From contig NZ_OZ245754.1 in assembly GCF_965227365.1 (NCBI RefSeq), positions 1,798,001 through 1,862,000 on the forward strand: a DNA stretch of 64,000 bases, written 5' to 3'. Under the pieces are notes generated by a model, which was given only the letters and a program-made list of their open reading frames with translations, was not told the origin of the DNA and ran no database searches. Each line of letters opens with the position of its first letter. Position 1 is the first letter of the stretch. The stretch comes from Hwanghaeella sp965227365. Its GTDB lineage: Bacteria; Pseudomonadota; Alphaproteobacteria; UBA8366; Aestuariispiraceae. Shown here piece after piece: positions 51,505 to 60,644 of this stretch. The translations under genes and the position numbers were made by a program.

Positions 51505-52665
51505 TCAGTTGGTAAGTTCGGTGATCGGCTTGAAGCTGCCGTCCGGTTGAATGACGGTCAGGAACACATCGTCCATACCCTGATTGTCGCCTTGTCCGTA
51601 GGTAAGGGTGACGCCGCCGAGATCAAAAGCCCCGGTGCCGTAGACGGCGTTCAGGAAGGCTTCGCGGGTCAGATCCTTGCCGGCCTTGTCCAATGCCGCG
51701 ACGGTCAGCTTGCCGACCATGTAACCTTCCAGGGAAACGAAGCCCGGCTCGAGATTGGCGTCATAAGCTTTCAGCGCCGCGTGATAGTCGGAGACGAGCC
51801 CGATGGACGTGTCGTCCGGGAAAGGAACGACCTGGCTGATGACGACGCCTTCGCCCTGGTCGCCCAATTCTGCGGAAAGGGCTTTGGACCCGACGAACGA
51901 GATGGTGACAAAGGTAGGATCCATCTTCAGCTTGCGGGCAAGTTTCACGAATTCTGCCAGCGGCTTGTAGGCGCCGACCATAACCACGGCGTCGGGGTCC
52001 GCTTTACGGATGTCGAGCAGGGCCGATTTGACTGCGGTTGTGTTTCGTTTGTATTTGCCTTCTGCGACGAGCTTGATGCCGCGCTTTTCCATCGCCTTGT
52101 TGACGCCGGAAAGGCCGACGCGGCCGAAACCGTCATCCTGGTAGAGGATCGCGATTTTGGTCTTCTTCTGCACGTCGTGAAGATACTTGATCCAGGTTTC
52201 CGTTTCCTGGTCATAAGTCGCACGAACGTTGATGACGTTTGAGTTTTTCGGGTCGCGAAGGAAACCGGCGCCAGTGAACGGGCCGACGAAGGGCACATTC
52301 GCCTCAGTCGCGATCGGTTGGGAGGCCTTGGAGGTCGGCGTGCCGACCGCGCCGATCAAGGAGAAAACCTGATCTTCCTCGATTAGCTTTTTGGTGTTGG
52401 CGATAGCCCGGTCGGGTTCATATCCATCGTCGTATTTGATGATTTCGATATTGCGCCCGTGAACACCGCCATTCGCGTTTGCTTCCTGAAACGCAGCCAT
52501 CAGGCCCTGGTACATGCCTTCACCCAGCGCACTGGCGGGACCGCCGAAAGCGGCGGATTGACCGAGCAGGATTTTGTTGCCGGTCACGCCTGGTTCGGCT
52601 GAGGCTACGGATGCCGTCAGGCCGAGTGCGACAACGGATGCAAATACGGAAACCCTTTTGAGCAT
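51505..52665 (-). CDS. LIV-type periplasmic binding protein (orphan, paired with MCP)
   Basis: A 386-residue exported type I binding protein: signal peptide LKRVSVFASVVALGLTASVASAEP, then NKILLGQSAAFGGPASALGEGMYQGLMAAF. RNIEIIKYDDGYEPDRAIANTKKLIEEDQVFSLIGAVGTPTSKA is the conserved amide/amino-acid receptor core. No permease or ATPase gene accompanies it; the only partner is the chemoreceptor downstream. It may act as a ligand receptor for chemotaxis or serve a transporter elsewhere. Confidence 0.9.
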   Translation of the reverse strand: MLKRVSVFASVVALGLTASVASAEPGVTGNKILLGQSAAFGGPASALGEGMYQGLMAAFQEANANGGVHGRNIEIIKYDDGYEPDRAIANTKKLIEEDQVFSLIGAVGTPTSKASQPIATEANVPFVGPFTGAGFLRDPKNSNVINVRATYDQETETWIKYLHDVQKKTKIAILYQDDGFGRVGLSGVNKAMEKRGIKLVAEGKYKRNTTAVKSALLDIRKADPDAVVMVGAYKPLAEFVKLARKLKMDPTFVTISFVGSKALSAELGDQGEGVVISQVVPFPDDTSIGLVSDYHAALKAYDANLEPGFVSLEGYMVGKLTVAALDKAGKDLTREAFLNAVYGTGAFDLGGVTLTYGQGDNQGMDDVFLTVIQPDGSFKPITELTN

Positions 52666-52970
52666 TTCAGCTCTCCCTTGGAATTTGTGATGAGCAAGAA
52701 AGAGCAGGATTTTGTAAATTAACTGTTAAGTTTCGTGCGGAGAGAGCGGTAAATGGGTAATAATCTTGCGATATGAGTGTGGTCTAATTGATCTTTATCG
52801 ATCGGCCGCAGTGGAGTCTGACGAAATCGGGTTCCCTCATTGCCTCTTTGCTAAGGCAAGACAATTTGGCCTATCTATGCACGGCATTACGGGCTTGGCG
52901 TATATATACGGTCGGGCTATTCACCATTCCGATCGAGAATCCAAAGCGATTTCCAAATCAAGGCTACGGT
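52666..52970. other. 305-base divergent intergenic region
   Basis: Separates the minus-strand binding-protein gene from slyX. It contains the palindrome TTAACTGTTAA (52719-52729), within which CTGTTAAGTT also occurs upstream of the other LIV binding-protein gene (20793-20802). Frames running through the region toward slyX lack ribosome sites. Likely holds two divergent promoters. Confidence 0.5.
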
Positions 52971-53186
52971 ATGAACAGCGATAGTGTCGAACGACTGCGA
53001 GATATCGAGGCACGCCTCGCCCATTTCGAACGCCTCTGTGACGATCTTTCGGACATCGTTGCCGGTCAGTCCAAGGAAATTGTACGGTTGAAGCAGCAGC
53101 TCGGCGCGCTGTCTTCCCGCGTGCTGGATCTTCAGCAGGACTGGCGGCCCGGCGGCGCGGATGAGAAACCCCCGCCGCATTACTGA
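52971..53186 (+). CDS. slyX: SlyX family protein
   Basis: 71 residues from ATG 52971. It is nearly all coiled coil: VERLRDIEARLAHFERLCDDLSDIVAGQSKEIVRLKQQLGALSSRV, ending in the Pro-rich PPPHY characteristic of SlyX. Length matches the family (about 70-75). Function is unknown although the family is widespread. The frame is open further upstream but the extra sequence is unlike SlyX. Convergent with the following binding-protein gene. Confidence 0.88.
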   Translation: MNSDSVERLRDIEARLAHFERLCDDLSDIVAGQSKEIVRLKQQLGALSSRVLDLQQDWRPGGADEKPPPHY

Positions 53187-53193
53187 CCCGGTT

Positions 53194-54630
53194 TCAGCGT
53201 AATATCCGTTGCAGCCTTTCGGGATAGCGTTTGCGTAGGAATGCCCATTGTTCGGCTTGTTCGTCGCGGCCGAGCCTCTGGGTTGTCTGTTCCCATTGCT
53301 GCGCCGTCAAATCCATTGCCTGTTCCGGCGTCAGGTCGCCCGTATCGGCCCTCAGCAGATTGTCGCTCAGTGCCTCGAAGTATTCGCTTTGTCCCGACAG
53401 GTACAAATCCGGAATGCTGTTCAGCATGCTTGTTCGATGCGTTGCCAGGAACGATTTCGAATAAGTCGCCTGGATCTCTGCATCTTCGTAATGTGCCACG
53501 CGAAATGGGTCGAAAAAGCCGTCCGCCTCGCGGACCGCAATCGTCGACATTTCCGAAGTGCAGGCGAACAGAGAGAACAGATAGGCGATTTCGGGGGAGG
53601 GGGCGCTGGCCAGAACAGTGTAGTTCCATCCCCAATTGAAGTAGGGCACGTTGAAAGATTCGCCGTCAGCGATCCCACCGGGCATTGGACAAAACCTGAG
53701 CTTTCCTTTTATCGCGGAATTGGGCCCGTTCAAGTATTTTTGGGTCCCGCCCCATCCGATGTTGCAATAGATGTTGCCCTTCGCGAAGGCCTCCCAGTTG
53801 TCGAACAAACCGTTGGAATTGGCGAAGGGATACTGGTGCTTTGACGCCGCGATCAATTCCTGAGCCGCTTCGACGCCCGGTCGGGCGGCGATCTGTGGGC
53901 GCATGTTGCTGTCGAACGGCCAATAGCCCTTGGCATGAAATCGCACCCAGAACTCCCATGCGATATAAAGCGGCGTCCTGAACAATGCACCGCCAAACAG
54001 GCCTTCCTGCGGGCGGTTGAAGAACGACATTTGCCGATCGAGTTCTTCCCATGTCTGTGGGGGATGAATTTCTACGCCGTATCGGTCGGAATAGCGTTTC
54101 TGATGATCAGGGTCGCCCAGAAGCCTCTCGTTCAGGAAAATGAGATACGTATCACCGTCCGTCTGATAGCCGTAGAACTTCCCCTTGAAATAGTCGCCCA
54201 GCGTATACATCGCGTCAGCCTGAAAACCGGGCGGTTCGTGTTTTTTGACGTATTCGCTGAGGTCCAGGATCGCGCCCGCCGAGACGAGGTTCGGAATGCC
54301 GAATGTCGCTGGTAGCGCGATATCGATGTCGCCGATCCCGGCGAGGCTTTCGATCAGTATCTGCGAGTTGATTTCGTCTACGGGAGTTTCCGTGAATTCA
54401 ATGCTGATTCCGGTTTGAGCCGTAAATCTCTCTGCGATCGGCGCGACGTTGAGCGTGGAGCCGGCGGGCAGCATGATCCGCAATGTCAGCGGGGACTCGC
54501 CTTTTAATGTCCGCACTTTTTGTGCAATTAAGGTTGCTAATTCTTGTCCGGATGCAGGTTGGGTAGATATGCCCAGCAACAACATGGCACCAACGGCGCC
54601 GGTTGCGGCTAGAAATCTACGGCGTTGCAT
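53194..54630 (-). CDS. Family 1 extracellular binding protein, divergent from a sensor kinase
   Basis: A 478-residue exported protein with a twin-arginine-like signal (QRRRFLAATGAVGAMLLLG). The mature part follows the sugar/polyamine-type family 1 binding fold: LRIMLPAGSTLNVAPIAERFTAQTGISIEF, DIDIALPATFGIPNLVSAGAILDLSEYV, WEFWVRFHAKGYWPFDSNMRPQ and FNVPYFNWGWNYTVLASAPSPEIAYLFSLFA. There is no permease or ATPase nearby. It lies back to back with the histidine kinase gene at 54725, a layout that suggests it presents ligand to that kinase, as TorT does for TorS. Confidence 0.85.
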   Translation of the reverse strand: MQRRRFLAATGAVGAMLLLGISTQPASGQELATLIAQKVRTLKGESPLTLRIMLPAGSTLNVAPIAERFTAQTGISIEFTETPVDEINSQILIESLAGIGDIDIALPATFGIPNLVSAGAILDLSEYVKKHEPPGFQADAMYTLGDYFKGKFYGYQTDGDTYLIFLNERLLGDPDHQKRYSDRYGVEIHPPQTWEELDRQMSFFNRPQEGLFGGALFRTPLYIAWEFWVRFHAKGYWPFDSNMRPQIAARPGVEAAQELIAASKHQYPFANSNGLFDNWEAFAKGNIYCNIGWGGTQKYLNGPNSAIKGKLRFCPMPGGIADGESFNVPYFNWGWNYTVLASAPSPEIAYLFSLFACTSEMSTIAVREADGFFDPFRVAHYEDAEIQATYSKSFLATHRTSMLNSIPDLYLSGQSEYFEALSDNLLRADTGDLTPEQAMDLTAQQWEQTTQRLGRDEQAEQWAFLRKRYPERLQRILR

Positions 54631-54724
54631 TTGTGGCTCCTGTTTCCGATGCTGGGGCTATTATTCTACCGTGAAAATGCATAGTAAGTTAGTGCAACGG
54701 TGTATTTTTAACTAATCGGTTTCA

Positions 54725-56677
54725 ATGCCAGCTAAGACTTCCACGACTGTCCGAGTCAAACTCCGGAACGCCTATCTGACGATTGCGGCTTTTGCAATTC
54801 TAGCCGCAACCATTGGTATATTCACCTTTTCCGCGGTGAAGGAAGCGCAAGACGAAGTAACCAAGCGGGCCTTGCCGGCGGCACGGACCGTGGAACTGCT
54901 GGTCCAGCAAGCGGCGCTTGTTCAATCTCTGGGAGATTCCCTTCTGTTCGCGCGTGACGAATTGGACACCCAGCGCATGATGCGGGAAATCGGAACGTTG
55001 TACGACGGTATGCGGTTTGAACTTGCGTCCTTAGGTGATTATGTCGACCTCAATGGGCAGACCCAGCAATTCTCGGACAATATAGACGAGATATATGAAA
55101 TTCTCGTCACAGAGAAGGGGCTGGTCGACGAACGGAACGATATCCGGCAACAGGCGACGGCTTTGCGCGAAGAGCTGTTGCGATCTTCTTCCCAGTTTCT
55201 CGACATTTTACATCCGGCCTGGGTTCGGACCTCTACCGAGGTCTTGAACGGAGCGGCCGATATTCGCGCCAGCATCTATTCGGATTCCGCCGATCTAACG
55301 ACGGTGGGAGACGCATTCAACGCCTTCGTCGACCAAGTGCTGTTGCGCAACAACGCGTTGGTCGGGTTGCGCCACGAAATGGCGCTGTTCGAAGATACTT
55401 TGGAAACGCTGCATCTGGCTCAGTCACGGCAAGATGTGGCCCGTGCCAATACGCAGATGAATGTCAGTATTCGAACAATCGCACGGGTTCTCAGCGAATG
55501 GCCGAATGACGACCTTCGACGGGATGTCGGGAGGCAGCTCCGTGTCTTGGCCTCGGGGATCCGCGGAGAAGGCAATGTTGTCGACCTTCAAGTGAAGTAT
55601 CTGACGATCGACGCGGAACTGGAGGAGAAACGGGCGGCGCTTGGACGACTTGTCTCAGAATTGACCGGTGAGGCTACCCGCTTGAAGGCCGAAGTCGACA
55701 AATCGATCAATGCCGCAGTCACGGATGCCGAAGAAGTGATCTATTACGGTCGTGCCGGGCTTATTCTGACCGGTGTTCTTACCTTGATTGTCACCGTCTG
55801 GGTTATTTCACGGTACATCCTCCGGGATGTGGCTTTCCGGATTGACGCCCTTTCCAGGGCGACGCAGGAACTGTCGAAGGGTAATCTCGATGTGGACGTT
55901 CCCTCCGTCGGCAGCGACGAGTTGAGCGACATCGCCAAAGCACTCGGCCGGTTCAGGGAAGTCGCTGCCGAATTGAGGCGGTCGAATGAGGATTTGGAAC
56001 AATTCGCCTATATAGCGTCGCATGACTTGAAGGCACCATTGCGCGGTATCGGGCACCTGGCCGAATGGATCGAGGAGGATCTGGGACCGGATGCCGAAGA
56101 GGGTGTGAAGAAGCATCTGGTGTTGTTGAAACAGAGAACGAACCGGCTTTCGAACCTTTTGGACGATCTGTTGCAGTTCTCCCGCGCGGGCCGGCAAAAG
56201 TCGCTGGTACGCGAAGTGGATTTGAAACCGTTCTTCGAGGAGTTGTTCACCCTTGTTGCCGCTGAGCGGCCGTCCGCCTTGCGGGTCCTCGGGGATATGC
56301 CCAAGATAACAACGGCGGTCGCACCCATGGAACAGGTTTTTGGAAACCTGTTCGGCAACGCGCTCAAGCATCATGACAAGGGTCACTGTACCGTCACGGT
56401 CAATTACAGGCGGTTGCCGGACCATCATCAGTTCCGGATCTCCGATGATGGTCCCGGCGTGCCCAGCGAATTCCAGGGCAGGGTCTTTGGTATGTTTCAG
56501 ACCATCAAGCCACGTGACGAGTTGGAAGCGAGCGGCATGGGCCTTGCGGTTATCAAGCGTGTGGTCGAGTCTGTGGGGTGTTCGATCAAATTGGAATCGG
56601 ACCCGAGCCGGGGTCGCGGGACGACCTTCACGGTGACTTGGCCGCTGGTCTGGCCGACGACACTGACGGAAGAATGA
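54725..56677 (+). CDS. Membrane sensor histidine kinase with TorS-like periplasmic domain
   Basis: A 650-residue kinase: TM1 at about 16-38, a helical periplasmic region of about 300 residues, TM2 at about 342-362 (GLILTGVLTLIVTVWVISRYIL), HAMP at about 363-415, then HisKA with phospho-accepting His433 (ASHDLKAPLRG) and an HATPase domain with FGNLFGNALKHH (N box) and SDDGPGVP (G1). The ASHDLKAPLRG H-box is of the bacteriophytochrome type whose partners are small CheY-like regulators, matching the next gene. The long helical sensor and the divergent binding-protein gene imply ligand delivery in the periplasm. Confidence 0.9.
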   Translation: MPAKTSTTVRVKLRNAYLTIAAFAILAATIGIFTFSAVKEAQDEVTKRALPAARTVELLVQQAALVQSLGDSLLFARDELDTQRMMREIGTLYDGMRFELASLGDYVDLNGQTQQFSDNIDEIYEILVTEKGLVDERNDIRQQATALREELLRSSSQFLDILHPAWVRTSTEVLNGAADIRASIYSDSADLTTVGDAFNAFVDQVLLRNNALVGLRHEMALFEDTLETLHLAQSRQDVARANTQMNVSIRTIARVLSEWPNDDLRRDVGRQLRVLASGIRGEGNVVDLQVKYLTIDAELEEKRAALGRLVSELTGEATRLKAEVDKSINAAVTDAEEVIYYGRAGLILTGVLTLIVTVWVISRYILRDVAFRIDALSRATQELSKGNLDVDVPSVGSDELSDIAKALGRFREVAAELRRSNEDLEQFAYIASHDLKAPLRGIGHLAEWIEEDLGPDAEEGVKKHLVLLKQRTNRLSNLLDDLLQFSRAGRQKSLVREVDLKPFFEELFTLVAAERPSALRVLGDMPKITTAVAPMEQVFGNLFGNALKHHDKGHCTVTVNYRRLPDHHQFRISDDGPGVPSEFQGRVFGMFQTIKPRDELEASGMGLAVIKRVVESVGCSIKLESDPSRGRGTTFTVTWPLVWPTTLTEE

Positions 56678-56743
56678 CGAAGCCGCCGACGGGCGGTATC
56701 AGAATTTTTGGGAAATTTGTGTAGCGGCAGTTTGAGGTTTCAC

Positions 56744-57166
56744 ATGGCCAAGCAGGCAACTTTCTTGATCGTCGAAGACGATGACGTTGACCGGATGGCG
56801 CTCGAGAGAGCGTTCGACAAGCTGAAGATTCTCAACGACAGAGTCTATGCCAGGAACGGTGTGGAAGCACTTGATGTCCTGCGCGGGCGCAACGGCAAGG
56901 AGAGGCTGCCCAGACCCTTCATCATCCTGCTGGATCTCAACATGCCGCAAATGAACGGGCTTGAGTTCCTTGATGAAGTTCGGAACGATGAGGATCTGGC
57001 AAACAGCGTCGTATTCGTTCTGACGACTTCGGATGCGGATGAAGACATCGTCGCTGCATACGAAAACAACGTCGCTGGTTATATCGTGAAGTCAGATGCC
57101 GCGACTGGTTTCTTGCGCGCGATTGAAATGCTCGAACATTACTGGCGGGTCGTGGAACTTCCGTGA
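56744..57166 (+). CDS. Single-domain CheY-like response regulator
   Basis: 140 residues from ATG 56744, with TTGAGGTTTCAC directly upstream. The receiver has acidic residues EDDD (11-14), phospho-accepting Asp64 (LLDLNMPQM), Thr94/Thr95 and Lys116 (IVKSD). It is of the Rcp1 type that pairs with bacteriophytochrome-like kinases, and starts 67 bases after the kinase stop. It probably passes phosphate to another output rather than DNA. Confidence 0.92.
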   Translation: MAKQATFLIVEDDDVDRMALERAFDKLKILNDRVYARNGVEALDVLRGRNGKERLPRPFIILLDLNMPQMNGLEFLDEVRNDEDLANSVVFVLTTSDADEDIVAAYENNVAGYIVKSDAATGFLRAIEMLEHYWRVVELP

Positions 57167-57200
57167 TCTTCGCCCAAGATCCTGAAACCTACAGCGTCGT

Positions 57201-59048
57201 TTAGAGGCTAGGGGAATGTCGCTGGCGTGGTTCGCTGATCTGTTGTTGTACATATTCCTTGAACCGCTCCTCGGATAGCGGGCGTGCGAACAGATACCCC
57301 TGGCCCAGGTCGCAGTTGAGATCCCTTAGAGCTGCACGCTGAGATTCTTCTTCGACACCCTCCGCGATCACCTTCAGGCCCAGTGAATGTGCCAATGTCA
57401 CGGTCGTCTTCACCGCGACATAGTCGGGGTTGGAGGACAACATACCGTGGATGAAGGACCTATCGATCTTGATCTCGTCGGCCGGAATACGCGTGGCAAC
57501 GGCCAGGGAGGCATAGCCCGTGCCGAAATCGTCGATCGAGATTCTAACCCCCATCGCGCGAAGTTCCGTGATTTGATCCGATGCCCAGGCAAAGCCGTCG
57601 ACGGCCGTCGTCTCGGTAATCTCCAGGATCAAGGCGGAAGGCGGCAACCCGAATTCGCGCAAGACGTCCGCAATCAGAGCGGGCAGATTGCCGCGCTTGA
57701 GCAGCAGGGCGGAAATATTGACGGCGATCGGCACAATCTTGCCATGGTCTTGTGAGATTTCCCGTGCCATGCGCGCGGCTTCGCGCAACGTGAATTCGGA
57801 TATCGGGAAAATCTGTCCGCCTTCCTCCGCTTGCGGGATGAATTCCGCAGGAGAGACCCGCCCGTAGGTGGCGTGGTTCCACCGCAGCAGGGCTTCGGCC
57901 CCGGTGATGCTGCCATCGGTCAGGTTCACCTTGGGTTGGAATTCGAGGAACATATCCTTGTTGGTAAGGGCCGTGAACATGTCTCGGCCCAACACGGAGA
58001 TTCGGTAGCGCTGATCCTCCAAATCCGGATCGAACACGACGAACTGGTTCTTACCGTTCTTCTTGGCCACATAAAGCGCCTGATCCGCCCTTGAATGGAA
58101 CTGGTCCCAGGTATCGCTCTCCGCTGCGGGCAACGAAATGCCGATACTCATACCGGTCCGCATCGTCTGGCCTTTGAACTCGAACGGTTTGGCCATCTCA
58201 TCAACGATTTTCTGGGCGACCTTCTTCACGTCCTCGCTGCTGCCAGCCCTCTTAAGGAGAACGCAGAACTCGTCGCCGCCGATCCGCGCGGCGGTATCGG
58301 TTTCCCGGATGCAGGATGACAGGCGATGGCCGATTTCACGCAACAGATAATCGCCGGCCTGATGGCCGAATTTGTCGTTGGTGTGCTTAAAGTTGTCGAG
58401 GTCGCAATGAAGCAGAGCAATCAACTCGCCGTTCCGCTTCATGTCGGCCACGGCCATTTGCAGACGGTCGCCAAGCAACATTCTGTTCGGCAGGCCGGTC
58501 AGGACATCATGCTGTGCCAAGTGTCGATATTTTCTCTCACTATCTTCCGCACGTTCCAATGCCTGTTGTAGGTCCGCACGGGACCGGGCCAGATCCTCCG
58601 CTACCTTGACCAATTCGCGTTTTTGTTGGTGCAACGAAAGAGCGAAACGAACCGATCGTTCCAAAAGATTGGAGGATATGTCGGATTTCAACAGATAGCC
58701 GGCTGCCCCTGCCTCCGCAGCGGCTACGTCGATCGTTCTGTCGTGCTGACCGGTCAGGAGGATGAAAACCGTGCCCTCGAATTCCCGCCGATATTCGCGC
58801 AGCAGATCCACGCCCCTGTGGGGACCGAGAAACTGGTCGATGATGCAGACGTCGTAACTCTCCTGTTCCAGGCTTGCCAAGGCAGAATCCCAGGAGGAAA
58901 CGGCATGTATGTTGAGTGACGGGCCGAAACCCTTCCTTAACAATCGGGAGGTGTGCTGGGAATCGACTTCGTCATCGTCGATGACGAGGCATTTCAACTC
59001 TTTCATCGTGTCTTGTGCGGACAAATCTCGAACCATAATTGACGACAT
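57201..59048 (-). CDS. REC-GGDEF-EAL response regulator
   Basis: About 615 residues from ATG 59048; ATGs at 59036 and 59006 (MKELKCLVIDDDEVD) are alternatives and none has a clear ribosome site. Receiver residues about 15-135 with DDDEVD, phospho-accepting Asp in CIIDQFLGP and LLKSD. GGDEF domain with intact GGDEFCVLL and an upstream inhibitory-site-like RIGG; EAL domain with GAEALLRW, DDFGTGYASL and EGVEEE. Both catalytic sites appear competent, so synthesis and breakdown of c-di-GMP would be set by phosphorylation. Faces away from the polyamine genes; converges on the kinase-regulator pair. Confidence 0.88.
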   Translation of the reverse strand: MSSIMVRDLSAQDTMKELKCLVIDDDEVDSQHTSRLLRKGFGPSLNIHAVSSWDSALASLEQESYDVCIIDQFLGPHRGVDLLREYRREFEGTVFILLTGQHDRTIDVAAAEAGAAGYLLKSDISSNLLERSVRFALSLHQQKRELVKVAEDLARSRADLQQALERAEDSERKYRHLAQHDVLTGLPNRMLLGDRLQMAVADMKRNGELIALLHCDLDNFKHTNDKFGHQAGDYLLREIGHRLSSCIRETDTAARIGGDEFCVLLKRAGSSEDVKKVAQKIVDEMAKPFEFKGQTMRTGMSIGISLPAAESDTWDQFHSRADQALYVAKKNGKNQFVVFDPDLEDQRYRISVLGRDMFTALTNKDMFLEFQPKVNLTDGSITGAEALLRWNHATYGRVSPAEFIPQAEEGGQIFPISEFTLREAARMAREISQDHGKIVPIAVNISALLLKRGNLPALIADVLREFGLPPSALILEITETTAVDGFAWASDQITELRAMGVRISIDDFGTGYASLAVATRIPADEIKIDRSFIHGMLSSNPDYVAVKTTVTLAHSLGLKVIAEGVEEESQRAALRDLNCDLGQGYLFARPLSEERFKEYVQQQISEPRQRHSPSL

Positions 59049-59148
59049 GAGGGTAATAATTCCGTTGGCGAATGGATTGCTTGGGGAGGGCAACCTGTGG
59101 TCGACCGCTGTTAGACGCAACTTCGCCGAAAGATATTAATGAAAACTT

Positions 59149-59173
59149 AAATGCATACCGGGTTACTGCATTT
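59149..59173. promoter_or_regulatory. AAATGCA / TGCATTT dyad upstream of carboxynorspermidine synthase
   Basis: AAATGCA (59149-59155) and TGCATTT (59167-59173) are a perfect 7-base inverted repeat with an 11-base spacer, in an AT-rich part of the 301-base divergent gap between the GGDEF-EAL gene and the polyamine operon. A transcription-factor site is likely; no other function is apparent in this gap. Confidence 0.4.
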
Positions 59174-59349
59174 TTGCGGTATTCTCGCACGTCCGTGATC
59201 ACCGGAACCGCGCACTTGCTCTTGGGTTGCTGCAGTTCAAGTATCGCGGAATTAATTAGATTCTCGGCCCGGTGGGCTTGTCACGGCAGGGCAGGATTTT
59301 CTAGACCAGGGGGCTTCCATCATCGAATCGAGCGTAAAGGGGTGAATTG

Positions 59350-60636
59350 ATGGCGAAACCTAACCTGTTGATTGTTGGCGCCGGTGGCGTGGGTGCGGTA
59401 GCGGCCCATAAGGCCGCTCAGTTCGCGGATGACTTCGGGTCGATCGCGCTGGCCAGTCGGACGGAAGCCAAACTTCAGCAGGTTGCCGAGGACGTCGCGG
59501 AACGAAACCCCGATATCACGCTCGGTGAGGACCTCATCACGGAAACGGTCGATGCACGGGACAAGGAACAGGTCGCGGACCTTATCCGCAAGGTGGATGC
59601 GGGAATCGTCCTGAATCTTGCCACGCCTTATTGCAACACGGCGATCATGGATGCCTGCATCGAAACCGGCACCGACTACATCGATACGGCCGTGGCCGAG
59701 GAAGAGCATGTGGAGAACGTGCCCGCGCCCTGGTACGCGAATTTCGAATGGCCTCGGAAATCGGATTTCGACAAGGCCGATGCGAATGCGGTGCTGGGCA
59801 TCGGATTCGACCCGGGCGTCGTCAATGTTTTCTGCGCCTACGCCAAGCGGCATTTGCTGGATGAGATCGAAAGCATCGACATCATCGATGTGAACGGCGG
59901 CGATCACGGCCGCTATTTCGCGACCAATTTCGATCCCGATACCAACCTCCGCGAGATCCGAGAGGATGTGATCTATTGGGAGGAAGGGGAGTTCAAGACG
60001 ATCCCTCATCATTCCCGGAAGATGACCGTGGACCTACCGGTGGTGGGTGAGCACGATGTCTATTCCATGGGGCATGACGAATTGCATTCACTGCCCAAGG
60101 CTTTCCCGGAAGCCAAGAGGATCGAATTCTGGATGGGGTTCGGGGAACGCTATCTCCGCGTTTTCGATGTTCTTGAAAATCTGGGACTGATTTCAAGCAT
60201 CCCTGTCGAGGTGGAGGGCGTTAAAATGGCGCCGCTGAAGATGGTGAAAGCTGTGCTGCCCGATCCCGCCACGCTTGCGGAAGGCTATACGGGTGAGGTC
60301 TGCATCGGCTGCGACATCCGCGGGACCAAGAACGGCAAGCCGCGACGGGTGTTCATCTATTCCACCTGCGACCATACCGAATGTTTCAAGGAGGTCGGCT
60401 CCCAGGCGATTTCCTATACCACCGGCGTCCCGGCGATCGCCGCCGCCTTGCTGCTGGCGCGCGGCGAATGGGATCCCAAGACGATGGTTAACGTGGAGGA
60501 ATTGGATCCGGAACCTTATCTGGACTTGATGCCGAAGGTCGGGATCGACTGGAAGGTGATGGAATTGCCGGTCGACGGTAGTTGGCCTGAAACCTCGGGC
60601 CATAACAGCGCCGGTTCGGATACGTCCTTGGCATAG
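59350..60636 (+). CDS. Carboxynorspermidine synthase (saccharopine dehydrogenase-like)
   Basis: 428 residues from ATG 59350 (a TTG one codon earlier is less likely), with AAAGGGG upstream. GAGGVGAVAAHKAAQFADDFGSIALASRTEAKL is the NAD(P) fold; GFDPGVVNVFCAYAKR and the Asp-rich IDIIDVNGGDHGRYFATNFDP match carboxynorspermidine synthase (LYS9-type). It joins aspartate semialdehyde with putrescine or diaminopropane to give carboxyspermidine or carboxynorspermidine. The decarboxylase gene follows after 8 bases. Confidence 0.92.
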   Translation: MAKPNLLIVGAGGVGAVAAHKAAQFADDFGSIALASRTEAKLQQVAEDVAERNPDITLGEDLITETVDARDKEQVADLIRKVDAGIVLNLATPYCNTAIMDACIETGTDYIDTAVAEEEHVENVPAPWYANFEWPRKSDFDKADANAVLGIGFDPGVVNVFCAYAKRHLLDEIESIDIIDVNGGDHGRYFATNFDPDTNLREIREDVIYWEEGEFKTIPHHSRKMTVDLPVVGEHDVYSMGHDELHSLPKAFPEAKRIEFWMGFGERYLRVFDVLENLGLISSIPVEVEGVKMAPLKMVKAVLPDPATLAEGYTGEVCIGCDIRGTKNGKPRRVFIYSTCDHTECFKEVGSQAISYTTGVPAIAAALLLARGEWDPKTMVNVEELDPEPYLDLMPKVGIDWKVMELPVDGSWPETSGHNSAGSDTSLA

Positions 60637-60644
60637 GGGGAAGC

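Noticed and set aside
52788..52970. N-terminal extension of the SlyX frame by 61 codons
   Set aside because: SlyX proteins are about 70 residues, and the extension has no ribosome site and an unrelated composition.
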